This document shows positions 1 to 7,373 of a stretch of 15,552 nt of DNA, in pieces. The stretch is from the NCBI GenBank assembly GCA_964496245.1, contig CAZBZG010000092.1, positions 1 to 15,552 on the forward strand. The letters are read 5' to 3'. Within the stretch, counting starts at the first letter, position 1. The number at the start of each line of letters is the position of its first letter. The position numbers and the translations under genes were made by a program. The stretch comes from CAZBZG01 sp964496245 (lineage in GTDB: Bacteria; Planctomycetota; SZUA-567). The notes beneath the pieces are model-generated. The model saw only the letters and a program-made list of their open reading frames with translations, was not told the origin of the DNA and did not search any database.

Positions 1-66
1 ACGATCCCGGACCGACGCTTCATTCGTGCCGCCGGGCGCGGCACGCGGCACCATGCGTCGGTGTTC

Positions 67-423
67 TCAGTCTCTTTCGCCCGAGTAATCGAAGAAGGCG
101 CTGATATCCTCGAAGAAGGCCGTGCGGCCGTCCGCATTCAGGTAGAACATGTGCCCACCCGGATAGAGCCCCCGATCGACACGATCCCGTGCAGCGTCAC
201 CGATGACGCTCTGTTCCAGTAGGTAGTCGGTCCGGAAGTACGGCGTCACCATGTCATACATGCCGTGCGCTACGAAGGCAGCCAGCTGATCGTCCAGGCT
301 GAGCGCAGCCTTGCGCAGGGAAGCCATGTCAGCGCAGCCGCCCTCAGAATCAGCGGAATTGTTAAATATCGCAGCAGCCATGCCATTCCCCTGCGGCGCG
401 CTTTCATTGTAGAGTCCGGGCAA
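67..423 (-). pseudogene. C-terminal remnant of an S10 family serine carboxypeptidase
   Basis: The reading frame opens at a TTG (421-423) and ends at TGA (67-69), giving 118 residues. The segment VAHGMYDMVTPYF (residues 51-63) and the later PGGHMFYL (88-95) match the two C-terminal catalytic motifs of bacterial peptidase family S10. D57 and H91 would be the Asp and His of the Ser-Asp-His triad. The part carrying the nucleophile (GESYGG-type motif) and the whole N-terminal two thirds are absent: the frame closes at 481-483 and the Gfo/Idh gene begins at 496. S10 enzymes are usually over 400 residues, so this cannot be an active peptidase. Residues 1-30 show no family match and may be read-through of non-coding DNA. 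I infer a truncated, decaying gene. A functional short protein is possible but unlikely, and no ribosome binding site is evident at the TTG. Confidence 0.6.
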
Positions 424-441
424 GTGCCTGGCAAGGCGAAT

Positions 442-456
442 CCTGCGCTGCGCAGG
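442..456. other. 15-bp perfect palindrome upstream of the Gfo/Idh gene
   Basis: CCTGCGC-T-GCGCAGG reads the same on both strands around one central base. It lies 40 bases before the ATG at 496, between the S10 remnant and the oxidoreductase gene. A one-base loop makes a hairpin unlikely, so an operator for a dimeric regulator is the more natural reading. In DNA this GC-rich a palindrome of this size can occur by chance. No convincing -35/-10 pair was found beside it. Confidence 0.2.
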
Positions 457-495
457 GCTTGTCTGGCGGTACCGGACAACTCAGAGAGGAACCCC

Positions 496-1671
496 ATGAG
501 CACCATTGGCATAGGACTGATCGGCTGCGGCGGGCGGCTGCGCGGGGTCATGAAGCAGCTCGCGCGCGCCACCGACCGGGTGGAGGTGCGCGCGGTCATG
601 GACCCGAGCCCCGACTCGGTCAGGGCAGCCCGGGAGGCGTTTAACGCAAATGCTACGGCCTACGAAGACTACCACGACCTGGTCAGGGATCCGCAGGTCG
701 ATTGGGTCCTGATCGGGTCGTGGAACTGCTTCCACGCTGCGCAGGCGGTGGCTGCGTTCGAAGCGGGCAAGCACGTCTTCTGCGAGAAGCCGCTCGCCAC
801 CACGCTGGACGACTGCCTGGCCATGCGGGACGCGTGGCTGCGAAGCGGCAAGCTTTTCTCCATCGGCTTCACCCTGCGCTACAGCCCGCACTACCGCCGG
901 GTCAAGGAGCTTCTGGCCGAGGGCCGCGTGGGCCGGATCGTGAGCATGGAGTTCAATGAGACCCTCGACTTCAACCACGGCGGATACATCCACATGGACT
1001 GGCGCCGCCGCACCGCGAACGCGGGAACCCACTTGCTCGAAAAATGCTGCCATGACCTCGACCTCACCAACTGGATGGTCGAGAGCCTGGCGCGCCGCGT
1101 GGCCTCCTTCGGCGGCACCGACTTCTTCCTGCCCGAGAACGCGCACCACATCGACCGCGTGGGGCCGAACGAGAAGGGCCAGACGGCCTACAAGACGTGG
1201 CGCAGTGCTGCGGGGAGCGTGGACTCGCCTTTTACGGACGACAAGGACATCATCGACAACCAGGTGGGCATCATCGAATTCGCGAGCGGCGTGCGCACCA
1301 CCTTCCACACGAACTGCAACACGGCCGTGCCGGAGCGGCGGATGTACATCTGCGGTACCGAGGGGACGCTGCGCGCGGACGTGATCGCAGGCACGATCGA
1401 GCTTCGCCGCATCGGGTTCGACACCGAGACCGAGGACTGCTCCACGGACGCCAAGGGCGGCCACGGCGGGGGCGACAATATCCTGGGCGAGAGCCTGGCC
1501 GCGAGCATGCTCCGCGGCGAGGCGCCGAAAGCCAGTCTCGAAGACGGCTTGAAAAGCGCGATCACGGCGTTCGGCATGGACGAGGCCATGGCCACCGGCC
1601 GCGTGGTGGACATGCGCCCCTACTGGGAACGGGCGGGCATCGAGTTCGTGCCGGCGGCTGCGCGGGCGTGA
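496..1671 (+). CDS. Gfo/Idh/MocA family NAD(P)-dependent oxidoreductase
   Basis: This 391-residue protein has the two-domain layout of the glucose-fructose oxidoreductase/inositol dehydrogenase/MocA family. The N-terminal Rossmann domain carries the dinucleotide-binding loop GLIGCGG (residues 7-13). The family signature CEKPLA follows, with E97-K98-P99, where the lysine is the usual catalytic residue. The C-terminal substrate domain includes EKCCHDLDLTNW, with H186 and D187 at the expected active-site position. Members oxidise or reduce sugars, inositols or related polyols; the substrate cannot be told from sequence. There is no Tat or Sec signal, so it should be cytoplasmic, unlike the many exported relatives in PVC bacteria. 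The start at 496 follows AGAGAGGA (483-490). The frame is open back to 265, but that extension has no family similarity. It is divergent from the S10 remnant and convergent with the broken gene downstream, so it is probably transcribed alone. Confidence 0.93.
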   Translation: MSTIGIGLIGCGGRLRGVMKQLARATDRVEVRAVMDPSPDSVRAAREAFNANATAYEDYHDLVRDPQVDWVLIGSWNCFHAAQAVAAFEAGKHVFCEKPLATTLDDCLAMRDAWLRSGKLFSIGFTLRYSPHYRRVKELLAEGRVGRIVSMEFNETLDFNHGGYIHMDWRRRTANAGTHLLEKCCHDLDLTNWMVESLARRVASFGGTDFFLPENAHHIDRVGPNEKGQTAYKTWRSAAGSVDSPFTDDKDIIDNQVGIIEFASGVRTTFHTNCNTAVPERRMYICGTEGTLRADVIAGTIELRRIGFDTETEDCSTDAKGGHGGGDNILGESLAASMLRGEAPKASLEDGLKSAITAFGMDEAMATGRVVDMRPYWERAGIEFVPAAARA

Positions 1672-1715
1672 TGCCGGACAAGACCGACCTTGGCGCCCGG
1701 CGTTCATCCGACTTC

Positions 1716-1800
1716 TTGACCACGAAGAACACGAAGGTCACGAAGGACCGAGCAGACAGTCTCGAGGCCCTTCGTGCTCTTCGGTGCTCTTCATGGTTCA
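1716..1800. repeat. Long imperfect inverted repeat of CACGAAGA-type units between convergent genes
   Basis: The left arm (1716-1749) has three CACGAAG-type units. The right arm (1766-1800) is its reverse complement with about 27 of 35 positions matching and one indel. The 16-base loop is 1750-1765. As RNA this folds into a long stem-loop on either strand. It lies between the 3' end of the plus-strand oxidoreductase (1671) and the 3' end of the minus-strand gene (1819), where a bidirectional terminator would be placed. Tandem CACGAAGA-type sequences are, as I recall, common between genes in Verrucomicrobia, Lentisphaerae and related genomes, and are often mis-annotated as short proteins reading TTKNTKVTK. 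I infer a dispersed repeat that may also end transcription. There is no T-tract, so a classical intrinsic terminator is not shown. Confidence 0.75.
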
Positions 1801-1818
1801 GGACCGCCCCGGCGCCCG

Positions 1819-2558
1819 TCAGAGCCCCGCCCGGATGCTGAAATCGGACAGGTTGACCGTTACGGTCGCAGGTCCGATCCGGCTGCGGAACTCGAGCGAG
1901 CTGACCGATTCGAACGAGAGCGTGAGGCTCCGGTAGCCGATCGGCCAGGGCGCATCCACCCACAGGCGCTCGCCTGCGTGCGACGCCATGGCCGGGTCGA
2001 GCACGAGCTCCAGGTCCGCCAAGGCCAGGATCCGGTCGGTGGCCACGATCATTGGGTGGCTCTGGATCGGCGCCTCGTTCTTGGGCGGCTGGAAGGGACG
2101 GATCGGCTGTTCCAGGACCTGGAGGGGGGCGAGGCAGGCTGAGACCCACGTCGCCCGGCCGGAACCAGCACCGCCCCGCCGCGGCGCAGAAAGGCCTGGA
2201 TGGCGGCCAGATCCGCGGGCGCATACCGCTGGAACATGGCCACCCCGAGAACCAGGACCGTGCGGCGCGTGCGCACGTGCGGCAGCAGCCTGTGCAGGGG
2301 CTGGCTGTTGAGGGAGACCACGCCGCCCTGCTCACGGATCAGCAGGGCGAGCTCGGAGAACCCGGTGAAGCTGGTGTCGAACGGCGCATAGACCTGTGCG
2401 TAGCTTTGATCGAAGAAGACCTCGAAGCGGGCAGAGCCGCCCGCATGGCTCTGGAGACCAGCCGGCTTCCCGCAGCCGGGGCCCATGAGGCACGCTGCGG
2501 CCAGAACAACAGTCGCCAGGCGCAGGGGAAACGCGCTTCTGGCGTTCGGCCAACGCAT
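1819..2558 (-). pseudogene. Frameshifted gene for an exported GATase-like (DUF4350-like) protein with the giant protein's C-terminal domain
   Basis: Translation starts at ATG 2558-2556, seven bases after a GGAG on the minus strand. Residues 1-29 form an export signal with a weak lipobox (C29, or C23). Residues 45-135 resemble GATase-like folds of the DUF4350 type: FFDQSYAQVY, then TSFTGFSELALLIREQGG, VLVLGVAMF, and FLRRGGAVLVPAG. After about residue 145 the frame becomes low-complexity and runs to 2049. The next frame (stop at 1819) instead carries a coherent end: PLQVLEQPIRPFQPPKNEAP, HPMIVATDRILALADLEL, LWVDAPWPIGY, IGPATVTVNL. One extra C in the C6 run (plus-strand G6, 2124-2129) would join the two into a 246-residue protein. 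The end resembles the C-terminus of the giant protein at 7374-13952. It is either a true pseudogene, a phase-variable gene or a sequencing error. Two abutting gene remnants are a less likely alternative. Confidence 0.6.
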
Positions 2559-2693
2559 CTTCACTCCACGCGGGAAGGGCCTCTCGGCAGGGATTGCATG
2601 TCTCTCTACCACTGGGCTGGGGGCACAGAAGGCAGGTCCAAAAGCCCCGGGGGGCCTGGAAGCGATTTCCGGTAGGGGTTGCTCCGCTTTTGG

Positions 2694-2723
2694 TTGACGG
2701 CATCCAACAGGGCGTCGTATACT
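2694..2723 (+). promoter_or_regulatory. Sigma70-type promoter for the gspE-led operon
   Basis: A -35 box TTGACG (2694-2699) and a -10 box TATACT (2718-2723) are separated by 18 bases. Each differs from the consensus TTGACA / TATAAT by one base. Transcription would start near 2730, giving a leader of about 47 bases before the ATG at 2777. This is the clearest promoter in the window. The stretch upstream (2559-2693), between this promoter and the divergent minus-strand gene, holds no gene; I see only a GC-rich run near 2644-2656 and no recognisable operator. No comparable promoter was found in the short gaps further down the operon. Confidence 0.7.
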
Positions 2724-2776
2724 GCGCGTTCCGCAGAAGAACCCGTTTTGTTGGATCTTGCGGTAAGGGACCTGGG

Positions 2777-4426
2777 ATGGTGACCGTGACGCAAGATCCG
2801 ATTCTGGGCGCCCTTCATGCCCGGGGCCTCGACACCAAAGCCGGCCTTGCCGCCGCCATGCGCGCCTCGCCGCGCTGGGACTTCCTCTTCGATGTGGCCC
2901 AGGCTGCAGAGGTTGGCGACCTCAAGGAGGCGGACGTGCTGGAGGTGGTGGCCGGCGTCTTCGGCATGCAGGCTGTGGATATGAACGACCGGCCCGATGT
3001 CTCCCTGGAACTGGTGCGCCAGATCCCCCGCAGCTTTGCCGAACACAACCGCGTCCTGCCCCTGGCCCTGCGGGAGTACGGCGTGGCCGTGGCTGTGGCC
3101 GATCCTCTGTGCGAGGAGACGCTCTCCGACCTGCGCGAGGTGCTGGCTCAGCCGGTGCGCCCCTTCCTGGCAGTGCCCGAGCTCCTGCAGAGCGCGATCG
3201 AAACGGTCTACGAGGAACTCAGCCAGGAAGAAGGCCCGGAGGCGGACGAGTTCGAGGCGGCCGAGACCTCGGGCAGCGTGGAGGACCTGCGGGACATGGC
3301 CAACGAAGCGCCGGTCATCCGCCTGGTCAACCGCATCTTCCGCGAAGCCATCCGCAAAGACGCGAGCGACATCCACCTGGAGCCCGAGGAGGACGGCCTG
3401 GTGGTGCGCCTGCGCATCGACGGCGTGCTGCGGGTCGAGGCCAAGCACATGCGCCGGCTCTGCGCGCCCGTGGTCTCGCGCATCAAGATCATGGCGGACC
3501 TCGACATCGCCGAGCGGCGCGTGCCCCTGGACGGCCGCATCAAGCTCAAGCTCGACCGCAAGGACTACGACATCCGCGTGGCCACGAGCCCCACGGCCCA
3601 CGGCGAGGTCGTGGTCATGCGCATTCTCGACAAGTCCAACGTCCAGGTCTCGATCGATGCGCTCGGCTTCCACGCCAAGACACTCGAGACCTTCAAGGCC
3701 CTGATCGAGCGTCCCAACGGCATCCTGCTCGTCACCGGTCCCACGGGCAGCGGCAAGACCACCACGCTCTACGCGGGCCTGAACTACATCAATACGCCCG
3801 AGCGCAAGATCATCACCACCGAGGACCCCATCGAGTATGAACTCGCCGGCATCACCCAGATCCAGGTCAACGCCAAGATCGATTTCACCTTTGCCAGAAG
3901 CCTGCGCAGCATCCTGCGCCAGGACCCGGACGTGGTCATGATCGGCGAGATCCGCGACGGCGAGACCGCCCACATCGCCACCGAAGCCGCGCTCACGGGC
4001 CATCTCCTGCTCTCGACCCTGCATACGAACAGCGCGCCCGCCTCCATCCCGCGCCTGATCGACATGGGCGTGGACCCCTTCATGGTCTCGGCCACGGTCA
4101 TCGGCATTCTGGCCCAGCGCCTGGTGCGCAATCTCCACTTCGAAACCCGCAAGCCCGACCCCAGCGGCGACGGGTACCTGCCCGTGCCCAAAAAGGGGGT
4201 GACCGAGGACGGGTACAAGGGCCGCTGCGGGCTGCACGAGCTGTTCGTGGTGAACGACCCCATCCGCAAGATCATCAACGACAACGCCACCACGGTGGCC
4301 CTGACCGAGGCCGCCAAAGCGAACGGCATGATGACCCTGCTCGAAGACGGGGACGAGAAGGTCAAGCAGGGCGTCACCACGCGCGCCGAGGTCATCCGCG
4401 TGGCCCAGATGGATACGCAGACGTGA
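2777..4426 (+). CDS. gspE: Type II secretion / type IV pilus assembly ATPase (GspE/PilB family)
   Basis: This 549-residue cytoplasmic ATPase would power pseudopilus or pilus assembly. Residues 1 to about 140 form the N-terminal GspE/MshE-type domain that contacts the membrane platform. The ATPase core has Walker A GPTGSGKT (321-328, K327), Asp box TTEDPIEYEL, Walker B DVVMIGEIRD (G390, E391) and His box STLHTN (H416). The start at 2777 follows TAAGGGA (2764-2770), and a GTG at 2780 is a close alternative. The zinc-binding insert is unusual: after LAQRLVRN (to 452), where families have CPxC...CxxC, there is HFETRK and a 32-residue linker with no cysteine until C484 in YKGRCGLHEL. Both CxxC pairs are missing. 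The gspF-type gene at the window's end and the pseudopilin-style context favour T2SS or PilB over the retraction ATPase PilT, which is shorter. Which of the two systems cannot be settled here. Confidence 0.93.
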   Translation: MVTVTQDPILGALHARGLDTKAGLAAAMRASPRWDFLFDVAQAAEVGDLKEADVLEVVAGVFGMQAVDMNDRPDVSLELVRQIPRSFAEHNRVLPLALREYGVAVAVADPLCEETLSDLREVLAQPVRPFLAVPELLQSAIETVYEELSQEEGPEADEFEAAETSGSVEDLRDMANEAPVIRLVNRIFREAIRKDASDIHLEPEEDGLVVRLRIDGVLRVEAKHMRRLCAPVVSRIKIMADLDIAERRVPLDGRIKLKLDRKDYDIRVATSPTAHGEVVVMRILDKSNVQVSIDALGFHAKTLETFKALIERPNGILLVTGPTGSGKTTTLYAGLNYINTPERKIITTEDPIEYELAGITQIQVNAKIDFTFARSLRSILRQDPDVVMIGEIRDGETAHIATEAALTGHLLLSTLHTNSAPASIPRLIDMGVDPFMVSATVIGILAQRLVRNLHFETRKPDPSGDGYLPVPKKGVTEDGYKGRCGLHELFVVNDPIRKIINDNATTVALTEAAKANGMMTLLEDGDEKVKQGVTTRAEVIRVAQMDTQT

Positions 4427-4487
4427 GGGCAGGGCTTTCGTTCGCCCGAGGGAGATGAGCGGGAGACGAGAGAAGGGGAGGGTAAGC

Positions 4488-4757
4488 ATGTACACGGTTC
4501 GCTCATGGTTCATTCGCGCGGCGCTGGCTGTCGCGTTCGTGTGTGCCAGTCGTGCGCCGGCCGCGGCCGGGGAGCAGGAGGCCTGCGAGAAGTCCGCGCT
4601 GTGTCTGCATGAGGTCAACCAGGACATCTGGGAGGAGGCACACGGCAAGCCGCCGGCCTGGTGGAAGGACGCGGGCGACCGGACCGATCCGTCCAAGCTG
4701 CCTCTGGGGATCGTCGCAAGGAATGGAATCGGAGAGGGATATGAGACAACGCCGTGA
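4488..4757 (+). CDS. Small exported protein of unknown function (89 aa)
   Basis: I do not recognise a family. Residues 1-28 are a typical Sec signal peptide (R5/R10, then a hydrophobic stretch ALAVAFVCA), with cleavage likely near APAAAG. The mature part is only about 61 residues. It holds two cysteines six apart (C33 and C39 in ACEKSALC) that could form a disulfide after export, and a tryptophan-rich KPPAWWKDAG. The ATG at 4488 is preceded by AGGGGAGGG (4474-4482); an in-frame ATG at 4455 would put charged residues before the signal and is less likely. It lies 61 bases after gspE, and its last 17 bases overlap the next gene, so translation is probably coupled. It may be a partner or chaperone-like subunit of the large exported protein that follows, but that rests on position only. 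Confidence 0.75.
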   Translation: MYTVRSWFIRAALAVAFVCASRAPAAAGEQEACEKSALCLHEVNQDIWEEAHGKPPAWWKDAGDRTDPSKLPLGIVARNGIGEGYETTP

Positions 4758-7347
4758 ACGGATCGTTGCCCTGCTGCTCGCGTTGTTCGCGTGGACGCTG
4801 TCAGCAGCGGTGGCGGAAGATACGGAACGCCTCAAGGAGCGGCGCCAGCCCGACCCCATGAAGCACCTGCCGCCTGCGCGGGATGCGGACGGCGATTTCC
4901 TGGTGGATGCCTTCGAGCAGGCGCTGATCGATGCCTTTGCGCCCCGTTTCATCTTCCATCCCTCGGAGACGGCGTGGCCATCGCGTGTGGAACATCACCT
5001 ACAGAAGAGCAGAGCGCTCCGCTATGTGGATGCCGAAGCCCCCGGCGGGTTCCGCGTCCCCCAGGGTGGCAAGCCCGGGTCCTGGCCCGAACTCGTGGAC
5101 TGGTGCAACGCACAGCTCGCGGACGGCCGCGCCGGGCAGGACATCTACCTAGCCCTGCCGCTGGACCCGCTCGCCCTGGATCCGGGCGCTGCGCCCGCTG
5201 CCGGCATCCCTGCGGGTGATCTGACGCTCCATGCGCGTGCGCAAGCCTACCGGGCGCGCGTATCCATCCCCACGGCCCGCATGGTTCGTGTCAGACTCCA
5301 CTGGTTCGATGCTGCGGGCGCGCATTTCTCCGGCTCCTGCGAACTCCCCCTGTTCCGGGGGACTTCGGTGCCCCAACGTGTCGGGCCGCTGGCGGTCAGG
5401 CTGGCGGCCGGGGAGGAGGAGATGACCGTTCAAGTACGCGTGCGTTCGATCCGCACGGCACTGGGGGTGGGGACGGAAGCCTTCCATGAGCGCGGGCCTG
5501 CCCTCGACCCCGGCCTGCTGGAGGTGCAGCTCATCCGGGACGGGGCCGAGGTCGAGGCGCAGCCGCTTCCCGCGCACTGGAGTGCGGGCTACTGGTTTGC
5601 CCGCACCCAGCCGGGCCGGCCGGCCGCCTGCTTCACGCTTGCCTATGCCGGGAGCCGGCAACCGGACCTCGCGCTGGCCGGCCAGATCTGGGGTTCGCGC
5701 ATCCCGCACCCGGAAGACGGCGCCTGCGTCTACGCCCACGTTTTCCCCTTGGCGCGGTTCATCGTCGTACAGTACTGGGTCTTCTTCGGCGAGTCGCGGG
5801 ACCCCCGGAATCCGCACACCGGCGATTGGCTGCATGTGGATGTGGTTCTCTACCGCGACAATCCGGAACTCTTCGATCCGACCGGAAGCGGGTCGAGCAA
5901 GAGCGACATCATCGCCGGGGTGGTCCCGGCCTACCGCAACAGCGACACCGAAAAGCCCTATGAGAACCTGACCCGCAAGATGATCGCCATGGTCCGGCTC
6001 TGTGACTCTGACGACGGGATCGTGTTCCGACGTTACAGCGACAGCAAGAATCCCTCGCGCCTGGAGCGGGTGGAGCCCGAGATCGGCATGACAGGCCTGC
6101 CCGCTCACCCCGAAGATCCGAGCGCCAAGTACCTGGAGTGGCACTGCACCCTGGCAGAGAAGGGGCGCGGCATGAAAGGGCGTCACCCTAAGATCTATGT
6201 GGCCAAGGACAGCCACCGCCTCTACAGCCGGGGCGGCTCGCACCGCGTGGCCCCGGCGTATCTGTTTCGCCTGAGCGATCTGCCCCTGTGCGGCAAGAAG
6301 ATCAACAAGAATCTGTATAAGGTGCCCTATCCTCCGTTTCTGGCCCGCAAGCTCGGCCAGGATGTCTGCGCCCGAGCGGATGATGAGGATACGGTGCGCG
6401 TCCTGCCCCAGACCAGCGGCAGCACCTATCAGGGCAAGGCCACCTACGGGCAAGGCGACGATACCCTCCTGCTCGATGCGGCCAAGGTCCCGTGCACCAT
6501 CCTCAACGTGGGCGAACTCTCGTACGAGAGCCGCATGCGGATCCTGGGCGCGGACACGACATTGCGCAGCGCACTCGAAAGCGCCTGGGCCATCCGTCTG
6601 CCCGAGCGGGACAAGGAGGCCGAGTTCAAGGCGTGGCTCGAAGGGCTCGCCAAGGGGCCGGGCAAGAAGGAGAAGCTGAAGAAGTTCCTGGGCAAGATCA
6701 AGAAGATGCGCAAGGCAAAGGACGCCCTGGACAAAGCGATCAAGGGGATGAAGGGCTTCAAGAAGACGGTCACCAAGACCGCGAGGACCATCAAGAAGCA
6801 GATCGAGGAGAGGACGTCCGGCAAGAAGGGCGAGAAGGCCAAGTCATTCGAGGCGAAACCCGGATTCCTGCAGAACATGCGCAGCCTCGCCAGCAAGGTG
6901 CGCCAGAAGCTCGGGGAGACCAAGATCCGAAACATCACCGGGCCGGTCAAGGAGAAGCTGCGTTGGATCGAGAACAAGAAAGACAGGAAGCAGCTGACAG
7001 ACCGTATGGTGGAGGACAGAATCGCCGCGTTGCTCGGTGCGCCGCGGCTGCGGCCCGTGCTGCTGCTGACCCGGACCGCGCCCATGGAGGGGGCGGCCTT
7101 CCTCGACTATCCGGGCCGCTTCGGCCGTGTGTTCGCCCCGGCCGCGGGCGGCCCGGCCGCTCTCGGCCGCTACCTGGATACGACACCGGAACGCGACGAG
7201 GCCCTGCGCCGGGTCTGCGGTACGCTTCTCAGCGGCTCCGCCGGTCTGGCTGCCGGCGCGCCGCAGCGCCATCTGCTCGAGTTCTACCGCAACTACGACA
7301 GCTTCTGTGAAGACCACATGGTGTATGGTTTGAGCGTAGACCTGTGA
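4741..7347 (+). CDS. Exported Vps62-like protein with a lysine-rich segment
   Basis: The 868-residue protein starts at ATG 4741 after GGAGAGGG (4731-4738). Residues 1-25 are a Sec signal peptide (cleavage after AVA). A calcium-loop-like DADGDFLVDAFE (48-59) leads into a region resembling the Vps62 family (Pfam PF06101, DUF946). Supporting motifs are FHPSETAWPSRVEHHL (72-87), VQYWVFF (343-349), GDWLHVDVVLY (361-371) and HPKIYVAKDSHRLYSRGGSH (482-501). Known family members have this H-P-x-E, GDW.H and YVA..SH order, but no biochemical role is firmly known. An insertion of roughly 170 residues (about 180-340) lies between the first two blocks. Residues about 638-750 are about one third lysine/arginine and probably helical, for example KKEKLKKFLGKIKKMRKAK. 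The tail (755-868) is unrecognised. The gene overlaps the small gene before it and abuts the giant gene after it. Inference: a surface or periplasmic protein whose basic segment may bind a polyanion. Confidence 0.8.
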   Translation: MRQRRERIVALLLALFAWTLSAAVAEDTERLKERRQPDPMKHLPPARDADGDFLVDAFEQALIDAFAPRFIFHPSETAWPSRVEHHLQKSRALRYVDAEAPGGFRVPQGGKPGSWPELVDWCNAQLADGRAGQDIYLALPLDPLALDPGAAPAAGIPAGDLTLHARAQAYRARVSIPTARMVRVRLHWFDAAGAHFSGSCELPLFRGTSVPQRVGPLAVRLAAGEEEMTVQVRVRSIRTALGVGTEAFHERGPALDPGLLEVQLIRDGAEVEAQPLPAHWSAGYWFARTQPGRPAACFTLAYAGSRQPDLALAGQIWGSRIPHPEDGACVYAHVFPLARFIVVQYWVFFGESRDPRNPHTGDWLHVDVVLYRDNPELFDPTGSGSSKSDIIAGVVPAYRNSDTEKPYENLTRKMIAMVRLCDSDDGIVFRRYSDSKNPSRLERVEPEIGMTGLPAHPEDPSAKYLEWHCTLAEKGRGMKGRHPKIYVAKDSHRLYSRGGSHRVAPAYLFRLSDLPLCGKKINKNLYKVPYPPFLARKLGQDVCARADDEDTVRVLPQTSGSTYQGKATYGQGDDTLLLDAAKVPCTILNVGELSYESRMRILGADTTLRSALESAWAIRLPERDKEAEFKAWLEGLAKGPGKKEKLKKFLGKIKKMRKAKDALDKAIKGMKGFKKTVTKTARTIKKQIEERTSGKKGEKAKSFEAKPGFLQNMRSLASKVRQKLGETKIRNITGPVKEKLRWIENKKDRKQLTDRMVEDRIAALLGAPRLRPVLLLTRTAPMEGAAFLDYPGRFGRVFAPAAGGPAALGRYLDTTPERDEALRRVCGTLLSGSAGLAAGAPQRHLLEFYRNYDSFCEDHMVYGLSVDL

Positions 7348-7360
7348 ACCCGACCATGAC

Positions 7361-7364
7361 GGAG
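7361..7364 (+). promoter_or_regulatory. Ribosome binding site that decides the giant gene's start
   Basis: GGAG lies nine bases before the ATG at 7374. The in-frame alternatives, GTG 7344 (overlapping the previous stop) and ATG 7356, have no comparable purine-rich site upstream. The 7374 start also gives a signal peptide of ordinary length. Confidence 0.5.
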
Positions 7365-7373
7365 CCGAATGCA

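Noticed and set aside
265..495. N-terminal extension of the oxidoreductase back to 265
   Set aside because: The extra 77 residues show no family similarity, and a good ribosome binding site with a canonical Rossmann start exists at 496.
1680..1841. Short protein reading through the hairpin repeat (TTKNTKVTK on plus, NHEEHRRARR on minus)
   Set aside because: These peptides are translations of the repeat units themselves, with no start site or conserved domain.
2594..2776. N-terminal extension of gspE back to 2594
   Set aside because: It would run through the promoter at 2694-2723, and the ATG at 2777 has a proper ribosome binding site.
4543..4740. N-terminal extension of the Vps62-like protein back to 4543
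   Set aside because: It overlaps the small exported gene in another frame, is Arg-rich, and would bury the signal peptide that starts at 4741.
4741..7347. Recent gene transfer from a eukaryote, because of the Vps62 similarity
   Set aside because: Base composition and codon use match its neighbours, it has a bacterial signal peptide and a bacterial ribosome binding site, and bacterial members of the family are known.
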